From Cloeon dipterum (taxonomy: Eukaryota > Arthropoda > Insecta > Ephemeroptera > Baetidae), in assembly GCF_949628265.1 (NCBI RefSeq), contig NC_088787.1, positions 22,186,501 through 22,250,500 of the forward strand: DNA of 64,000 nucleotides. The letters run 5' to 3'. The translations under genes and the position numbers were made by a program. The notes beneath the pieces are model-generated. The model did not search any database. It was not told where the DNA came from and was given only the letters and a program-made list of their open reading frames with translations. This document shows, one piece after another, positions 13,221-26,088 of this stretch (its first letter is position 1; each line of letters opens with the position of its first letter).

Positions 13221-15122
13221 TTAATTATCGCAGCCAGTCATCTGGAAATAGCTTCGCCGTAAATTCACTTCGGCTTGATAGCGCTGATAAAATTCAGGGT
13301 CGGAGGTCGGCCGCCCTCAGGTCTGGCTGCCCTCGGAGATGATATAGTTTAAATTGCTCGCCGGCACGACTCTTCGCTTTTAATTTCGGATTCGGAAGAG
13401 TTATGGACCGCTGTTGCGCGGACAAGCAATTTTTTCCAGCGTTTGACACGTGTGTGTACGAGCCATGCATCATCATTACTATGATTCGCCTCGGATTTCT
13501 TAATTCTATTTAATGACGGTTGAAATTGGACTCGATTTTCCCATAAATTTTCTGCCCCGCTCTCGCCGATCGGAAAACAAATAGAAGAGAGCAACATGGC
13601 CGGCGGCTGTCAGAAGGTCAGGTATTTATTGTCCAACTCGCCAGAGTTCACCACCTTGGGAAAAGCAGCCAAATTGAGCCTCTCATTTCGAATCGGTTTG
13701 GTGCTCTAGACGTCATTAAGAAGATCTATTACAATTTAAGTAGCTATTTTAAGATCTAGTCCAGCAGCCCAAAAGTAAAAATTAAAGTTTTTTACAGATT
13801 GGAATTCCACTAATTATTTAATTTGGATTAGATTCAAAAGATGAGCTCCAGTCTGAAACTCCCCTATATGGGATGGAATCCGAGCCGCAACGAAAATGAG
13901 CCAATGTATCATATTTATGATACGGCCAAATAATATGATACATTTCCGCAATTGTCTGAGGGCCGAGCAATTTGGCCTCATTAGGCGGGAGAAGACTGCA
14001 CAAATGCGCGGGGAGGGCAGGCGGGGAGAAAGACTCGTAATAAATCTCGCCATCTGCAGCATCGCAGGCAGCGAGCGGGGCGTGGGAAAAACAAAGCCGC
14101 GCGCGACTTGAAGAAAAATTGTGCGCGATCGAGATGATTTTTTCGCTTGATCCGGGTTCGATCCTTGGCTGATGAGCTGGAATTTCTCGTCGCTGTAATA
14201 ATGATCTCAAAGGGCTAATAACAAGGCTGCCACACCAATTATTGTTATGTGTATCTCTCCTCTCTCGCTCTCTCTCCCTCCGCGAGAGCGCAACGATTAA
14301 AGAGTCTCCGATTTTCAGTTTCTTACTCATCCCGCTGTTTATTTATTGCTTCTTTATGCGAGCGTAATCATTTTCAAGAACTGGAGGCTGCTGCTGCTGC
14401 AGAAACGGGGTATTTATGTGCACGAGTATGCATATGTAAGTATCGTTTTCCCGCATGGCTTCTTTATTTTACTCTCGGCCGAGTGGAGAGGATTCATCTC
14501 TCGATTGCCAATGGTTATCGCTCCAAGGTCTGCGCAAAAAACGGATGATTTCAGAGTTGTAAAGAGAGATAGATGCCTCGACTGGAAAACGTACAGCATC
14601 AATCACGCGGCGGATTGATCGCCTGATTGGTTCAGCTTAAACCATTAACCGAGGGCAAAAACAGATTCAAACAAGACTAGAAAATTAAAAATTAATGAAG
14701 GCTTTCAGGAAGAAATACTTCTTGATCTTCAAATTAGAGATGATTTGGCTTTGCAGGACAACAATGGGAAATAACGAATAAGACACTCCTGGTTTATTTA
14801 AGCGTAACCCAGCAAGGATCACAAATGATGCATTGTTGAGTAACAAGCCGATTTTGTTTTTTATGTGAGAAAAAGTGGCTGCAGCCCGAGTTAAATTGGA
14901 CAATTTTACCGTCAGAAGGGACAATAATGCATTCACCCGCCTCAGTCGGATGCAGCAATATTTTTTCCTTCAGCCTAAGAATAGAGCAACCACAGCCGGG
15001 TTGGCAAATAACGTGTATTTAAATCCATATCAGGGCGCGGGCGTGGCTGCCTGGCACAGACGGCGGCCCCTTGGGGGACGACGGCCCCCGCGGCGGCGGC
15101 AGCAGGCGGGCGTCCGACTCAC

Positions 15123-15460
15123 CGGCCGGCCGGTCGGGGAATCACGCGACGTCCCCGCAGCAGTCGCGCGAAACGACCATTCACTAATGAGATTACCTCA
15201 TTACCGCTCTCCTCGTGCTTTCTCTCGCTGCTGCTGCTGCTGCTGTGTATGCATGTACGGACCGTGTATGTGTGTGTGCACAGAGGCGGACGCAGACGGG
15301 CCGTAAAACACGCTGATGGATGGCGAAATGATTGCTGCACGCACGCCAACCCCTTGTGTGTTTGTGTTTTGCTAGCAAGAAAAGGAAGGAAAAAGACCCA
15401 CGGGCGGCCGGAACGATAGAGAAAGGGTTGCGCCGCGCCGAGACAATGGGTGCGAGCAGA
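15123..15460 (-). other. Candidate alternative 5' exon with GTGAGT donor
   Basis: Read on the minus strand, this CpG-rich block ends at 15,123 in a strong donor, CCGGCCGGCCG|GTGAGTC (GT at 15,122-15,121). It contains a CAG-type triplet run (seen as CTG on the plus strand at about 15,226-15,245). No polypyrimidine-AG acceptor is obvious at its upstream side. That fits a transcription-start-proximal, possibly non-coding first exon better than an internal exon. The upstream limit is not defined by the sequence. No protein family is recognised. It is suggested only by base composition plus one good donor, so it could be chance. Confidence 0.25.
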
Positions 15461-17410
15461 CAAAGGCACTGATTTTTTCCTGGCTGCTGCGCCTCGGATG
15501 CTGGCGATCAAACGATCGGCCGACAAAACAATAGCTAGCTTGGTGGGAAGTGGAGCAGTCCGTTTTGTCTCTCCAATCGCTCTAGAAAACTTGATTGATT
15601 CCTGACAAAAATTTGCAAAAGTAATTGTCTCCATACCTATTTTTAGATTTTTAGCAACAGAGTTTTTAAGCCACGTTTGACTCATTTGCATAATAATTTA
15701 TTTCCGGATATGTATGGTGCTTACAATATGAGCGAGAAGCACGATTATTCTTTTAAGCTTTTTACAATATAAGCAGAAAAATAAAAATATTCTCTCAAAC
15801 CACAAATCTCTGGGCACCCGAAAGACTAATGAAGCACAAAATTATATTTAATTAGTTTAATTGCCACTCTCACCTTCAGATCGTGATAAGCCACAGGAAA
15901 ATTAATAATAAAACCAAAGTTCAAAGTGATTTTTCGACAGCAGGGTTTCAAGCAAGTGCGACCACACAAAACGCTCGCTTCCTATTTAACGTCGCTAATT
16001 GGCATAATTATGAGAATGACGTCGGGCAAGCGGACGACAGAACAAACGGGACCGAGAAGGAGTCGCGCGAGAGCGGATTGATGCACGGAAAGGAAAAGCA
16101 CTTCCGCCCGCCCGCGTGCAAAGTGGCCCTTAATGAGCGTTTAATTGGTGCGCACGTGGCGTAAATACATGGACGTGCCACCTTTGCCACCTTGTAACCA
16201 CACCACTCCGTGTATAATTTGCGCGCGCGCCGCGCATAAGCAGGCGCACAGCGATATGCCAATTTGGCAAGATGAGAAATTTAAAGGCGATTATTTAAAC
16301 TACTACTTCATTTAAAAAATTCGATTGAGTTGCAAAAAAATTGTATTTGAGCAGCAAAAAATACAATCCACCGTCGATGCAAGAAAATCATCGCGTGGAA
16401 TGCAATAAAGTTAGTTTAGCCAAAGTGTGCGGAGAAACACATTTTAATAGTTGCAGCAGTGAGAGTTTCACCCCAGCCCAATGGCGAAGTGGCCCCGCCC
16501 CGCGATGGACCACGCGGAGTGCCTTCAAAGGCGCCGCCCCGAGCGAAATGTTGCGGTGTGTTCCCAACAGTACAACAGGAGAGGAGCAGCGAAAAACAAT
16601 GTTTTGGGTGCGTGCGATTGTTTGTTTTCATTAGCATAATTCCCATTGACACGAACTGTCAGGGCTGAAATTTTGTGAGAAAACGTGTTTTCAAGGAGAC
16701 TGTTCAAATGAACACACCTCTAAAGTTTGGCTTTTGAATTTTTTATTTTATCACTGCACTCAATTGGCTAAATTTCGATTATTATCAAATTCCTGCGAAT
16801 AAATATTTTTATCCAACTGTGTACACGCGTTAGCGACTCATAATTACATCATTTGTCTCATTTGAGCTGTTTACCGGCACAAAGTCACAGTTTTTGACAG
16901 AGCGCAGCCGTGTGTTATTAGCGCGGAATAATCCCGCTCGGAAGCAAAATAATTTGAGCCAACGCTAATTGTCTCGAATCCGCGAAAGATATATCAACGC
17001 CCTGTGACGACCCCGCAAATATAATTACAAACGCAGCCGCCCGAAAAACGATTAGCTGGTTGTTGCACGTTTTTCTTTTCGACGACGATGCATCAAGGGC
17101 CGGGGACCCGCAGCCAAATGGCATTCACGTGTTCCATTAAATCTAAAAGTTTGCCGTTTTATTGCAATTTCTTTCCCTGTGAATTTTTATCATACAGGCG
17201 TTCAGCTTTTTTGCACTTCAGCAGGAAAAAATTGTTTGCAGCTCGTGCAGATTTTTTTTAATACCACCACGGAAAATTATAAAAAGGAGTTGATGTGAAT
17301 GAAAAAAACTTGTTTTGAAAAAATTTATGTCAAATCATAACCTCTCCCAATCACAAAAGTTAAATAAAATCTTAGCTGTATGGAACCAAGGCAGCAAGCA
17401 CTTTCAAAGA
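15461..17410. other. No gene seen
   Basis: Mixed sequence with A+T-rich valleys at about 15,690-15,880, 16,270-16,400 and 16,730-16,850. I see no coding exon, RNA gene or transposon. Confidence 0.5.
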
Positions 17411-17437
17411 CACTCACCTGAAACAGAAAGAAAAAGT
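17411..17437 (-). other. Candidate recursive splice site (zero-nt exon) 1
   Basis: On the minus strand a pyrimidine tract (CTTTTTCTTTCTGTTTCAG) is joined directly, with no intervening base, to a near-consensus donor (GTGAGTG). The junction is between 17,418 and 17,417. This juxtaposed 3'/5' splice site is the defining signature of ratchet points, which remove long insect introns in steps. The 16 nt TGTTTCAGGTGAGTGT are identical to the second site near 32.4 kb. No open exon is needed on either side. If functional, it implies a minus-strand gene whose intron covers this part of the window. What is seen is the motif; its use is inferred. Confidence 0.6.
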
Positions 17438-20400
17438 CACGTTAGTGAACGATAAGGTCAATCGGAATGGAAACGATCGGACGCAGGGATAATTAAGGAA
17501 AAGGGGAGTGTGCACACAATTTCGCGACAGCAAATTTAGCGCCATGACTTTTCGAAATTTATTCATACCCGGAGCGCAATTTTGTATTATTAATACCGGC
17601 GAGATAAGGCGGTGGCCATAAAAGTTATAATAGTGGCCATTATTCATATTAAGTGCGCGAGGGCCTCGAGGGCAGTCACCCTGGCGAGCGCCGTTTCATT
17701 TTACCAACTCGCGTCGCATATTGTACGTTATATATAAGATGGCTCTATTTATTTCTCCTCTCGAGCAGCAGCAACATTTGAATCCGAGTACCTTACGTGA
17801 AATAAGCACACGCGGTTGCAGGAAAAATGACGTCGCCCGCGTTAATCTGGCGAGCCATCTACTACCGCTTTTGCGCGCTGCCCTATCAGCAATTATTTAT
17901 CGCGCTTTTTATGCACTCCGCTGCATATTTAATCCGGCAGCGTGCATTGCAATATTGTGTGTATTATAAGGGCCGCACTGGTCGGCCCGGCGGCAGTAAT
18001 TGCTAGGTGACATTTATTCATTCACACCGCACTTTCTAACGCCAGACCTTTAGAACCTTGGCTCCACGGAGTTGGCAGCGGAATTGTATCAACTATAGTG
18101 TCGGCCTTTTTTCAAACAAATCCACTTTCAATCGGTTGCCACACCGAAAGTGAATTAAATTAAAACCTTGCAGTTTCATTAGTGTCATTTGGTAGCTGGT
18201 CAATGAAATAAGTGGCTGGAATCATTGCAAAATTTAGGCCATTGAATTTAAAATTAAAAAATGAGACAGGAAACTTCATTTTTTCTAATTTAAATGCGAC
18301 ATTTCATAGGAAAATAGAAAGTTTATCAGTTTTTGCGATTTAGTCAAGTCGGGCGGGCAACAGTTTTACTTTCTGGTTTTCTCATTTGAAGTAAAAATGT
18401 GAAGCCAAAAATGGATTAATGAAAATTTGTAGCTGTTAAAAATGCATATATGACCAATTACCAAATATTAACACCTATATATAAACTCTGCCAAATATAT
18501 TTTGAAACTTGCAGATACTCAGTAAAACTGTGACAAATTTAATCATTTATTTAACTCTTTCCCATAACTTTTTGTTAGGCTTGGAACGAATTTATTCCTC
18601 ATCTTAACTTCAATTCCATTTGCAAAGTTAGTTTAATTATTATTCCAAACGAAATTATAAATGCAAGTCTCGGAATCGCTTTGGTGAGCTTGTTTAATCG
18701 CCTCTTGCACCATGGAGGCTGATTGTATTCAGATGAAAGAATTGGCCGAGATGAGATGCGCTTGTTAACGACGGCGAGAGAGTGACCGAGTTGCAGGCTC
18801 GCTAATAAATAATCCTTTCCCATGGGAATCGCCTCCGCCGCGCGCGGCTGCCACTTAGCGGACTATTCATCTGGCCGCTCGCTCGCTCGGCGCAAAAATG
18901 TAGCATAAATCTTTGTGCCCGGTGTGTGTCTCGAGCTGTTAAATATAATTGGCCTCACACAGATCAATTAATATTAGGTGCAGAGGCGAGCTACGATGCA
19001 AGAGCGCGGAGCGAGCGAGTGCACGCTCAACACAGCCCGCCGAGACTTGCAGGTTGCATGCAACAGCTGCAGGGCCGTGACAAACGAGCTCGCTTCTCAA
19101 CTCAATTTTCCACCTCGACAGGCTTCGAAAGAAAATAAGCTTCTCGGGATCGTTTGGGTCGATTGAAAATTTACGGCTATTGTGTAAATGGCATATTTTT
19201 TTCCTAATTACGATTGATGACTATTCAAATTGCACCAAGGCAATTTTTGGCGAAAAATTAATTTAAAAACAGACACCCAGCCTTTTTATTTTGTGCAGGT
19301 ATTAAAAAATCGAATTCGGCTACTCCGTCGTGGGAAGCGAGGTGCACCGTAATAAAATTGATTGCTTTTTGCGTTTCGCACGTCCCTGCTGGCAGCAGAG
19401 GCACAAAGGGCGGTCACACGGCAGATGCACCTCTCTGGCTCGGGTCACGACTCTGCGCTGCAATCCTTTTCGCTCGCCGTCCGTCCGTTTAACTGATTCT
19501 TTTTGCAGCCGCTCTGCTTTAATTACCCCGCGCGCTAACTAAGCAAGCAGCGCGCGATGCTCTCTGCCATCATGAAAAGAGAGGTGCGCACATAAATTTC
19601 GCCAGGCCAACGTCGTCGTGATCCAATTGTGCGCCGCGTCATGCCCTCTCGCCGTTGCCGCTGGATAATATCTCAATTGTGCGCGACGCAATTAGCGCGC
19701 CCAACGCTGCCGAGCTGCGCTACGAACACTAGACCATAATGAGACTCGGAATAGTTAGTTAGTTGGCTCAATATACGTTTATTGTAAAAGCTGCATTCAC
19801 TTGAAGTGCATTTCTCTCAAGAAATCGAATTTTTAATTAACGAAGGAAAATCCTAACCCTCGCAAATTATGATTAATTGGTCTTAATTTGCGATTATTTT
19901 TAATAATGGAACTTCTAATTATTACTTTTTTAATAATACAATTTATCAACGGTTTGCGCCCAATCACTCTCTCTTTGCCTTTGACCGCAACTAATTCCTT
20001 TGAAGTCAACGCGGCAAAGGTTCACTACCGCAGTAATTAACAAATTAATACACGGCGGCGAAGAGGTCACTTGTTATTAATGTGTGCGAACCCGCGAAAA
20101 AGCGCTCCGACGCCGTAATTGATTAATTAAGCCCCGGATCATCGCAATAATCGATCAATCTATAGGTCGCTCTGACTCTAGAACCTCCAGCCAGGTATTT
20201 TCAACATATAAATTTCAACCATTTTTTATAGATGGCTTTCATTTATATTTTCAAAAATTTAGCAAGCAAAGGAATAATTAAATTTTACTATAAATTAAAT
20301 AAATACCATGATTGTTTTAGATATATTTATAAATAAATAAAGTTCTGGTGATTTAAAGTGCAAAACTTTCAAAGTTATTATTTTTTACTAATGTGGCCGC

Positions 20401-21845
20401 CTCAGAGGTCTGGCGGCCACCACTTCGGCCGCATTGACCGGCGGCAGTACTCGAGATCCGGGTTCCCACGGCCAGGGCATGCGGCGATTTAACAACAAAA
20501 AAAGAGCTGAGGATGCGTGTGCTGTGTGTACATACACGTATTTTGCTGCGAGTATTGATAATGGACGCGCTGCAGACCAACAACTGATCTTTCAATCAAT
20601 CCGCCCGCCTTGAAACGAGATGATGCGTCATTAACATTTCCAGTTCTTCCTCTCTTCTCTTTCTCGTTCCTTCGCATCAGACGCGAGCCTTTCAAATTTA
20701 TCTACTCGCGGGCGGACGCTGCGGCCCCGATTCTCGTTATTAAGGGCTAATAAATGTCCAATCAGCCGGCAAAACAATTATTAATCATCGAGTGGCGGGC
20801 ACAGAGCAAAGGCAGACAAGTCTCAAGCTGCGCGCTCATCAGCCCAAAATTTTATTGCAAGTGGAGCGCTAATCGGCGCCTGAGAAAAATCGTTTCGCAA
20901 TTACGTGAGCGCAAAACTTGTTCACAACGAATCACCGAATTTTCAACTGCGTCTCGGAATGCTGCCTGCAAGCAAATTCCTAAATAGCATAAATACATAT
21001 ATAATCTCGTGCACTTTTTTCAATGGGGAAATAATTGGCGTCAAGGAGAAGGCTAGGATTCTATTTAATTTTTAATTCAATATAAGAGCTCTTCAGAAGT
21101 CTTTCAAGGCTAATCAGCGCTTATAACTCAGCGGCTATTAATAAATCATTCGCATCTACTTCAGAGGCATAAATTTCTAAACGGATCTTCCTAAACGACA
21201 GGCATAACGATTTTTCTAGATATCTGATTAGAAACGGTTTTGTGTACTGTTGTTCTCGCTGAAGGATTACAATTTTATAATTCAGGTGATAAAACACCAT
21301 ACTTTTAAGGAGGAAAACAAAATATGATTGAATTTGTTGCTCGAAATACGCTGGTTGAAATTTAATCAAAATGTAAGCTGTTTCTTTCGAATTAAGTCAA
21401 GGAATCAAGAGGTTTTTTAAAACAGAATCCTTAAGCTAATTGTTTGAGCATTTCTCCTACCGCTCATTCCCTGGTAAACATTACACGGATTGCTTTATAA
21501 AAAGAAAAATCAAAAATATTTTAAGAGAACCGCGGAGAGCAAGTGCTGCAAGCACTCTCAATTTGCATTACCACCAGCTCGAGAGTGCATTTTAACGAAG
21601 CAGGCGATGAATAATTAATGAACCACCGGCAGCTTAGTAAATATCGGCGAGAAAACAACTCAATAGGGACGAGAGATGCCACCCCTGCGCTGCATATACA
21701 CGCAACGCCAGCGGAGAGAACAGGTATATTTACTTAACTCTCGTTGCAAATAACAACAATAAAAGCAAATAGACTTTTCTTCTTCTTCTCCGCGAACCGG
21801 TCCAGCTTGGCTGCTGCCGCTGCGACCACTCTGGATATCGTCAAA
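17438..21845. other. No gene seen
   Basis: Alternating A+T-rich (about 18,130-18,660, 19,780-20,000, 20,190-20,400, 21,000-21,540) and CpG-containing blocks. There are no recognisable coding exons, RNA genes or mobile elements. The sequence between the two recursive-site candidates is plausibly intronic on the minus strand. Confidence 0.45.
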
Positions 21846-22112
21846 ATGCTCTGGAGCAGTTTCTTTATTCTTTTGTGTATAAATTGTCTCAAGGTCCCGG
21901 CAGGCGCCTTGTCTCTCTTTACGTACGCCGGTCAGTCGGTCCGTCGTCCGGACCCATTTTTTGCTCGACCCAGTGCCTTCAGGGCTGCCGCGAGGAACGG
22001 GTTTGGCCGCGGCCAGCCCATCGTCGGCCGCCGAACGCGCACGACCTCGCAGCCACTTTTGGTCCAGCCACAGCCTTTCCCAATCGCTGGCGTGTTGGCA
22101 ACCCACCGCTGA
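21846..22112 (+). CDS. Doubtful small secreted-peptide ORF
   Basis: An 88-residue frame starts at an ATG in good insect context (CAAAATG). Residues 1-21 look like a signal peptide: a hydrophobic core (FFILLCINCL) followed by VPAGA, a plausible signal-peptidase site. The rest is basic and Pro/Phe-rich, with dibasic sites (VRR near residue 33) and a Gly-Arg-Arg at about residues 61-63, which is the form of an amidation/cleavage site in neuropeptide precursors. I recognise no known neuropeptide. Against it: the block is G+C-rich and several other frames on both strands are also open across it, and no conserved spacing of peptides is evident. It may be chance. Transcript or homologue evidence would decide. 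Confidence 0.15.
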   Translation: MLWSSFFILLCINCLKVPAGALSLFTYAGQSVRRPDPFFARPSAFRAAARNGFGRGQPIVGRRTRTTSQPLLVQPQPFPIAGVLATHR

Positions 22113-23719
22113 GGTATACTTGCACACGTGTGCCGCCGAAACGGGAAACGCGGACATGTGGAAAATGTGGACTCAACTCAGTGTCAACAATATCGGTCTA
22201 TTAAAATATCTTTGCAAAATGGTTCTGGTGTATTTAGATACGTTCAAGTCTAAAATCTGTCGTATGATGAACCGTTGTTTCGAATCAGCACTTCGTTAAA
22301 AGCAGCAACCTTGAATTTCACGAGTGTCACCATTCTAAAGAAACAATGATAATTATTATTAAAGTAGAGCCAACATCTAAGAACATTTTGCATCGCTGAC
22401 TATAGCAAGAGTGGTTCATTAAGTTGTTTGTGAAATTTAGCAGTAACTCATCTCTACAATGTGCAATAATGAAATTAGGACCAAGGACAGTTAAATTTCA
22501 GATAGTTCCAAGTTTCTCGAAAAAAAATAAACAGTTATGTTAATGATTTTTCGCTTGATTTCGATCACTCTCGTCGCCCTATGTATCAAAAACTAACTTT
22601 CCGTTTTCAACTCTCTGGAAGCTTTTATAATTGTTCAAATATTATGTAAAATTGTTTAACTTACATGGTTAATTTAATTTATAGTTCAAATTGACGACAA
22701 TCGTTCATTTTTTTCAAAGGAGGACAAACTATGTACATTTGAACATAATATATATACAGTAGAAAGGACAGTTGATGCCCAATAATAATTTTTGGGATCA
22801 TTGTTTTTTAAATTAATCCAAAACAATCGGCGTAAGAGCAGTAATCATGGTTCGTGGACGTGGCGACCGATTCATAAAATTTACACAGTGCACTCGAATT
22901 CTTTAACATGTAAAATTTATTATTTGCAATGTTCTTGTCCTTAAAAATTTGATCAGAGCAAATTTTTGAAATTTTTATTTTCCAGATGCATAACCAGAGT
23001 GGTGCGAAATGAAGTTAGGCCACCGATCGACGTGCGCGCTGCACTTGTTGCCTATCTACGCCAATTCATGACTGCAGCAAACCAAAAGGGAATAATATCG
23101 TTTTTCGGCCGTTATGTCGAACAAAATGCCGATGCAATCATGAGAGGTCGGGCATCAAACGGATGCGATCGAAAGGTCTTTTATATGAACGAATTGAGTG
23201 TTTTATTTTGTCGGCGGCGGCTGTCACGAGGCGGCGATGATGCATCGACAATCAATTTTCCACATCTGAAATCTTTGTTCTCACGGAGCCCAGAGCCAAT
23301 GAACCTTGGTAGCATTTTTTCGTCTCAAATCTGCGTGCAGACCGACTAAAAAACTGTAGCAAACTCCGAGGAGGCATTCAAGTAATTGGTAGAATTGTTA
23401 ATGGACTGAGTGAGCACTTCCATCTATTCGAACAACATCAACATTCTGGGAAAGTACAGCCAACACTTTTTACCTTTAGCAGCAGAGTAAAAATACAATC
23501 CTATTACAAACAAAAACAGGTCCATAAAGTGCGAAAAGAATCTGAAGCACTCGAGTCGCGATTTGGTTGCGCAAAGAGAGCATCAAAAAGGATTTGATGC
23601 TCGAAACGATCGGGACAAAGCGATGGAGAGAGCAAGAGAGTAGCTCGCCAGAGAGCAATAACTGTCGCCTGATCGAGGGTTGCTTGCTGCTTCTGTGTAC
23701 TCGGTACAGATGGCTGCTT

Positions 23720-23773
<54 letters not shown>

Positions 23774-25800
23774 TTTACATGCGCACTCCTTTTTTTTAAA
23801 GATCCCGCTTTTGTCAAGTAGCCGACTGAAAGAAGAAGACGCTCGAGCTGGCGACGACGCCGCCACCGCCACCGCCGCCGCCGCAGCCTTGACTTTTTTG
23901 AGCGAAAAGTTTACAAAAGCGCAGGTGGGGAGATAGTCGGCCAGAGCTTTTTGAACTTGAAGGCAGCAGCAGCATCAGAAGCACCACTACACCAGCTCTC
24001 GTCCGCTTTTGTAATGGAGCACAAGAAGTAAAGTACACCATCGCATCGATTTCGAGGCAGGCAAAAAGAATAACAAGATCGAGCGAGAGAAAGAAACGGC
24101 TTCCTTCACATCATTAAAGGAATTATGCGCTCGGCAGCAGCAATTTATTTGGATTAGCCCGCTCTTTGACACTTATAGCTGCCTTTTTCACTCTCAGATA
24201 AACGATTGTAAAGACGCGCGCGGTCGATTCCTTTAGAGGGCCTCGTAGCGGGCCCAATGACACAATTCTCACTGGCCCATTCACCCTGAGGAATGCCATA
24301 CAACTGAAGAGCAGGAAGCGGTATTCATTTCACTTTCAAAACTCAAGAGAATCAATAAAAACGATTTTTCCATTTATTGCTTTGAGGAATTATTCAAACA
24401 CAAAAGTAAACTGTAATAAATTTGTGCACGGTTTTTCCAAAGAAATATTTTCCTTTGTTAAAATGAGAGGATTTATTTAATAAAGATTGCACCTCTTTCC
24501 TCAACATCTACTTCGCTCGAATTTTACCGAAAAGCTAGCATTTATTTCAAGGGCTTCAAACAAAATTTGAAGTGGTCAAGGTGTTTCCTCGGTTCGTTTG
24601 AGAATCATCACAACTCGTTCACCTTGCCTTCTAATTTTAATAAAAACTCATCGTTTCGGCAAAAACGGCGGACGGGACGTGTCAGAGATTCCCACGGCAA
24701 ACAAACAACCGTTCAACGAGACAATCGTCAGCTGCTAAAACCGTACGAAATCGTGCATATCGCCCAGGGCGGCTAACAAGTTGCGGCCCTGCCCGAACGT
24801 GCATGCACTTGACTTGCACACCCAAACTTTCCATGCCAGAATGCCATTAACTTTTCCACACGCATTGACCATAGCTGTAGAGCTCTTCGGAAATTAACGA
24901 GATCAACTGGTGGCCGAGGCGAGCGGCGAGTGGAGCCCACTTATTAGCTCGCGATTGGCAAATCACGCGACAAACAAATTCATTCATTCTCCCGACGATG
25001 GAACTCGCTCGCTCGCGGCCTTCAAGTGGGCGGCTCGGGGCGAAAACACGACTCAATTGAATCCTCGCTAAAACTTTCATTGATTGTTTAGATATCCTTT
25101 ATTGCCCGTATCATCGCAATAGTCCGTGCATTTTTGGTCACATTAAACGTGCAGTAGATAAATGGAAAATTTTTCTACATGCAAGCTTTGCAGCAACAAA
25201 TCATTACCACGAAAATTTTAAATTAAATTGAAAGCTAAATCAAAATGAGGAGCAATGCAAGGTGGAAGTAAAAAACAATTACAAAAAATTGGACCTAAAA
25301 CGAAATCAATTAGAGAAAAAAATTCAGGTCTACGGGGATTTGAGAGTTTGAGTAGATGTGCAACTTATTTAGAAAGAAGTATGATTTATTACTAATTCCA
25401 GACAATTGATGATCAAGACCCCCAAAATTTTTTTCAAAATCAAAGTCACAAATCCTCACATGTTTCAAATTCGAAAGCCAGAAAAAGGGGAGAAAAATAT
25501 AGGAAAAATAGCAATCACATCAATTCTCTTGTATTTTGTCAAGAGCTTTTGTTGCTAGGGTCAGTGCTCCCAGTCCCTTGAAAGAATGAACTAATAATTA
25601 GTTATAGTGGTGAAAATTCAGCCCCTTGTAGATAAAAAAAGTACATTTTGATTAATCATGGACGTTACACTTGGGACCTTTTAAGGGCCGGCCTAAAAAA
25701 GGACCAAACATAGTTTGAAATGGAATGGAACGAACTTTAATTTGTAAATCGAATGCATTTCAGTCTTAGGAACAATCAGAATGAATGGGCGGATTTTCTC
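22113..25800. other. No gene recognised
   Basis: About 22,200-22,980 and 25,080-25,800 are strongly A+T-rich and contain no long frames. Between them lie mixed CpG blocks with one long (CT)n tract, listed separately. An unassigned plus-strand frame at 22,981-23,349 is discussed in the findings. I see no RNA gene or transposon. Confidence 0.45.
23723..23771. repeat. (CT)n microsatellite
   Basis: An uninterrupted CT run of about 47 bp, opposite in orientation to most of the other long dinucleotide tracts. Confidence 0.93.
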
Positions 25801-25816
25801 TGGGTAAATTTGATAC

Positions 25817-26070
25817 GTTTGTTACAAATTGTGTATCATTATTCGCTACTTAACAATTCAGCATGAACGCTACATGATTAAAATGCAAAAGTTTTCAAGG
25901 AATTAAAAATTACATTTAGAACGATCGTCAGTATCGCTAATTTTTAGCGTATCCCACGTGCGTCGACGGGCCTCTCTCTACCATCTGGGGGTTGGAAGTT
26001 GGAAATAATATTTCGAGAGTGGACAAACCTGCGCTATCGAAACAAACTGGCGGATTTTTTTGTTCTTGCA
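25817..26070. repeat. Diverged tandem duplication, copy A
   Basis: Aligned by eye to 26,089-26,330 with an offset of about 252-272 bp and several gaps. Shared blocks in the same order: GTTTGTTAC (25,817), AAAAGTTTTCAAG (25,887), a small palindrome (25,935-25,949), ATCCCACGTG (25,951), GACGGGCCTC, CTGGGGGTTGGAAGT, and a minus-strand donor-like CGCAG|GTTTGT (GT at 26,028-26,027). The identity is clear in blocks but eroded elsewhere, so the duplication is old or the blocks are constrained. Confidence 0.75.
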
Positions 26071-26088
26071 GATTTTCATACATGTCAA

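Larger units (their letters stand above)
1..15122. other. Gene-poor DNA, possible part of a giant minus-strand intron
   Basis: I see no conserved protein-coding exon, tRNA, rRNA or recognisable transposon here on either strand. The stretch alternates between A+T-rich valleys (for example around 1-660, 2,000-2,350, 4,430-4,880, 8,150-8,470, 9,120-9,430 and 12,520-12,820) and G+C-rich, CpG-containing blocks. CpG dinucleotides are not visibly depleted. It carries several dinucleotide repeats listed separately. Open frames here are short, overlap on both strands and lack family motifs. If the minus-strand recursive splice sites at 17.4 and 32.4 kb are real, this is the downstream continuation of that intron. 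Confidence 0.5.

Noticed and set aside
14090..14210. tRNA-like B box (GGTTCGATCC) near 14,157
   Set aside because: No matching acceptor, D or anticodon stems could be drawn around it, and the T-arm relies on wobble pairs.
15119..15691. 190-codon minus-strand frame
   Set aside because: Low-complexity translation of CTG and CA runs with no domain. Only the donor at its end is of interest and is kept as a candidate 5' exon.
19300..19312. Plus-strand polypyrimidine-CAG|GTATTA sites at 19,300 and 42,902 as recursive splice sites
   Set aside because: Acceptor halves are good, but GTATTA is a weak donor and the orientation is opposite to the two strong sites. A few such matches are expected by chance in 47 kb.
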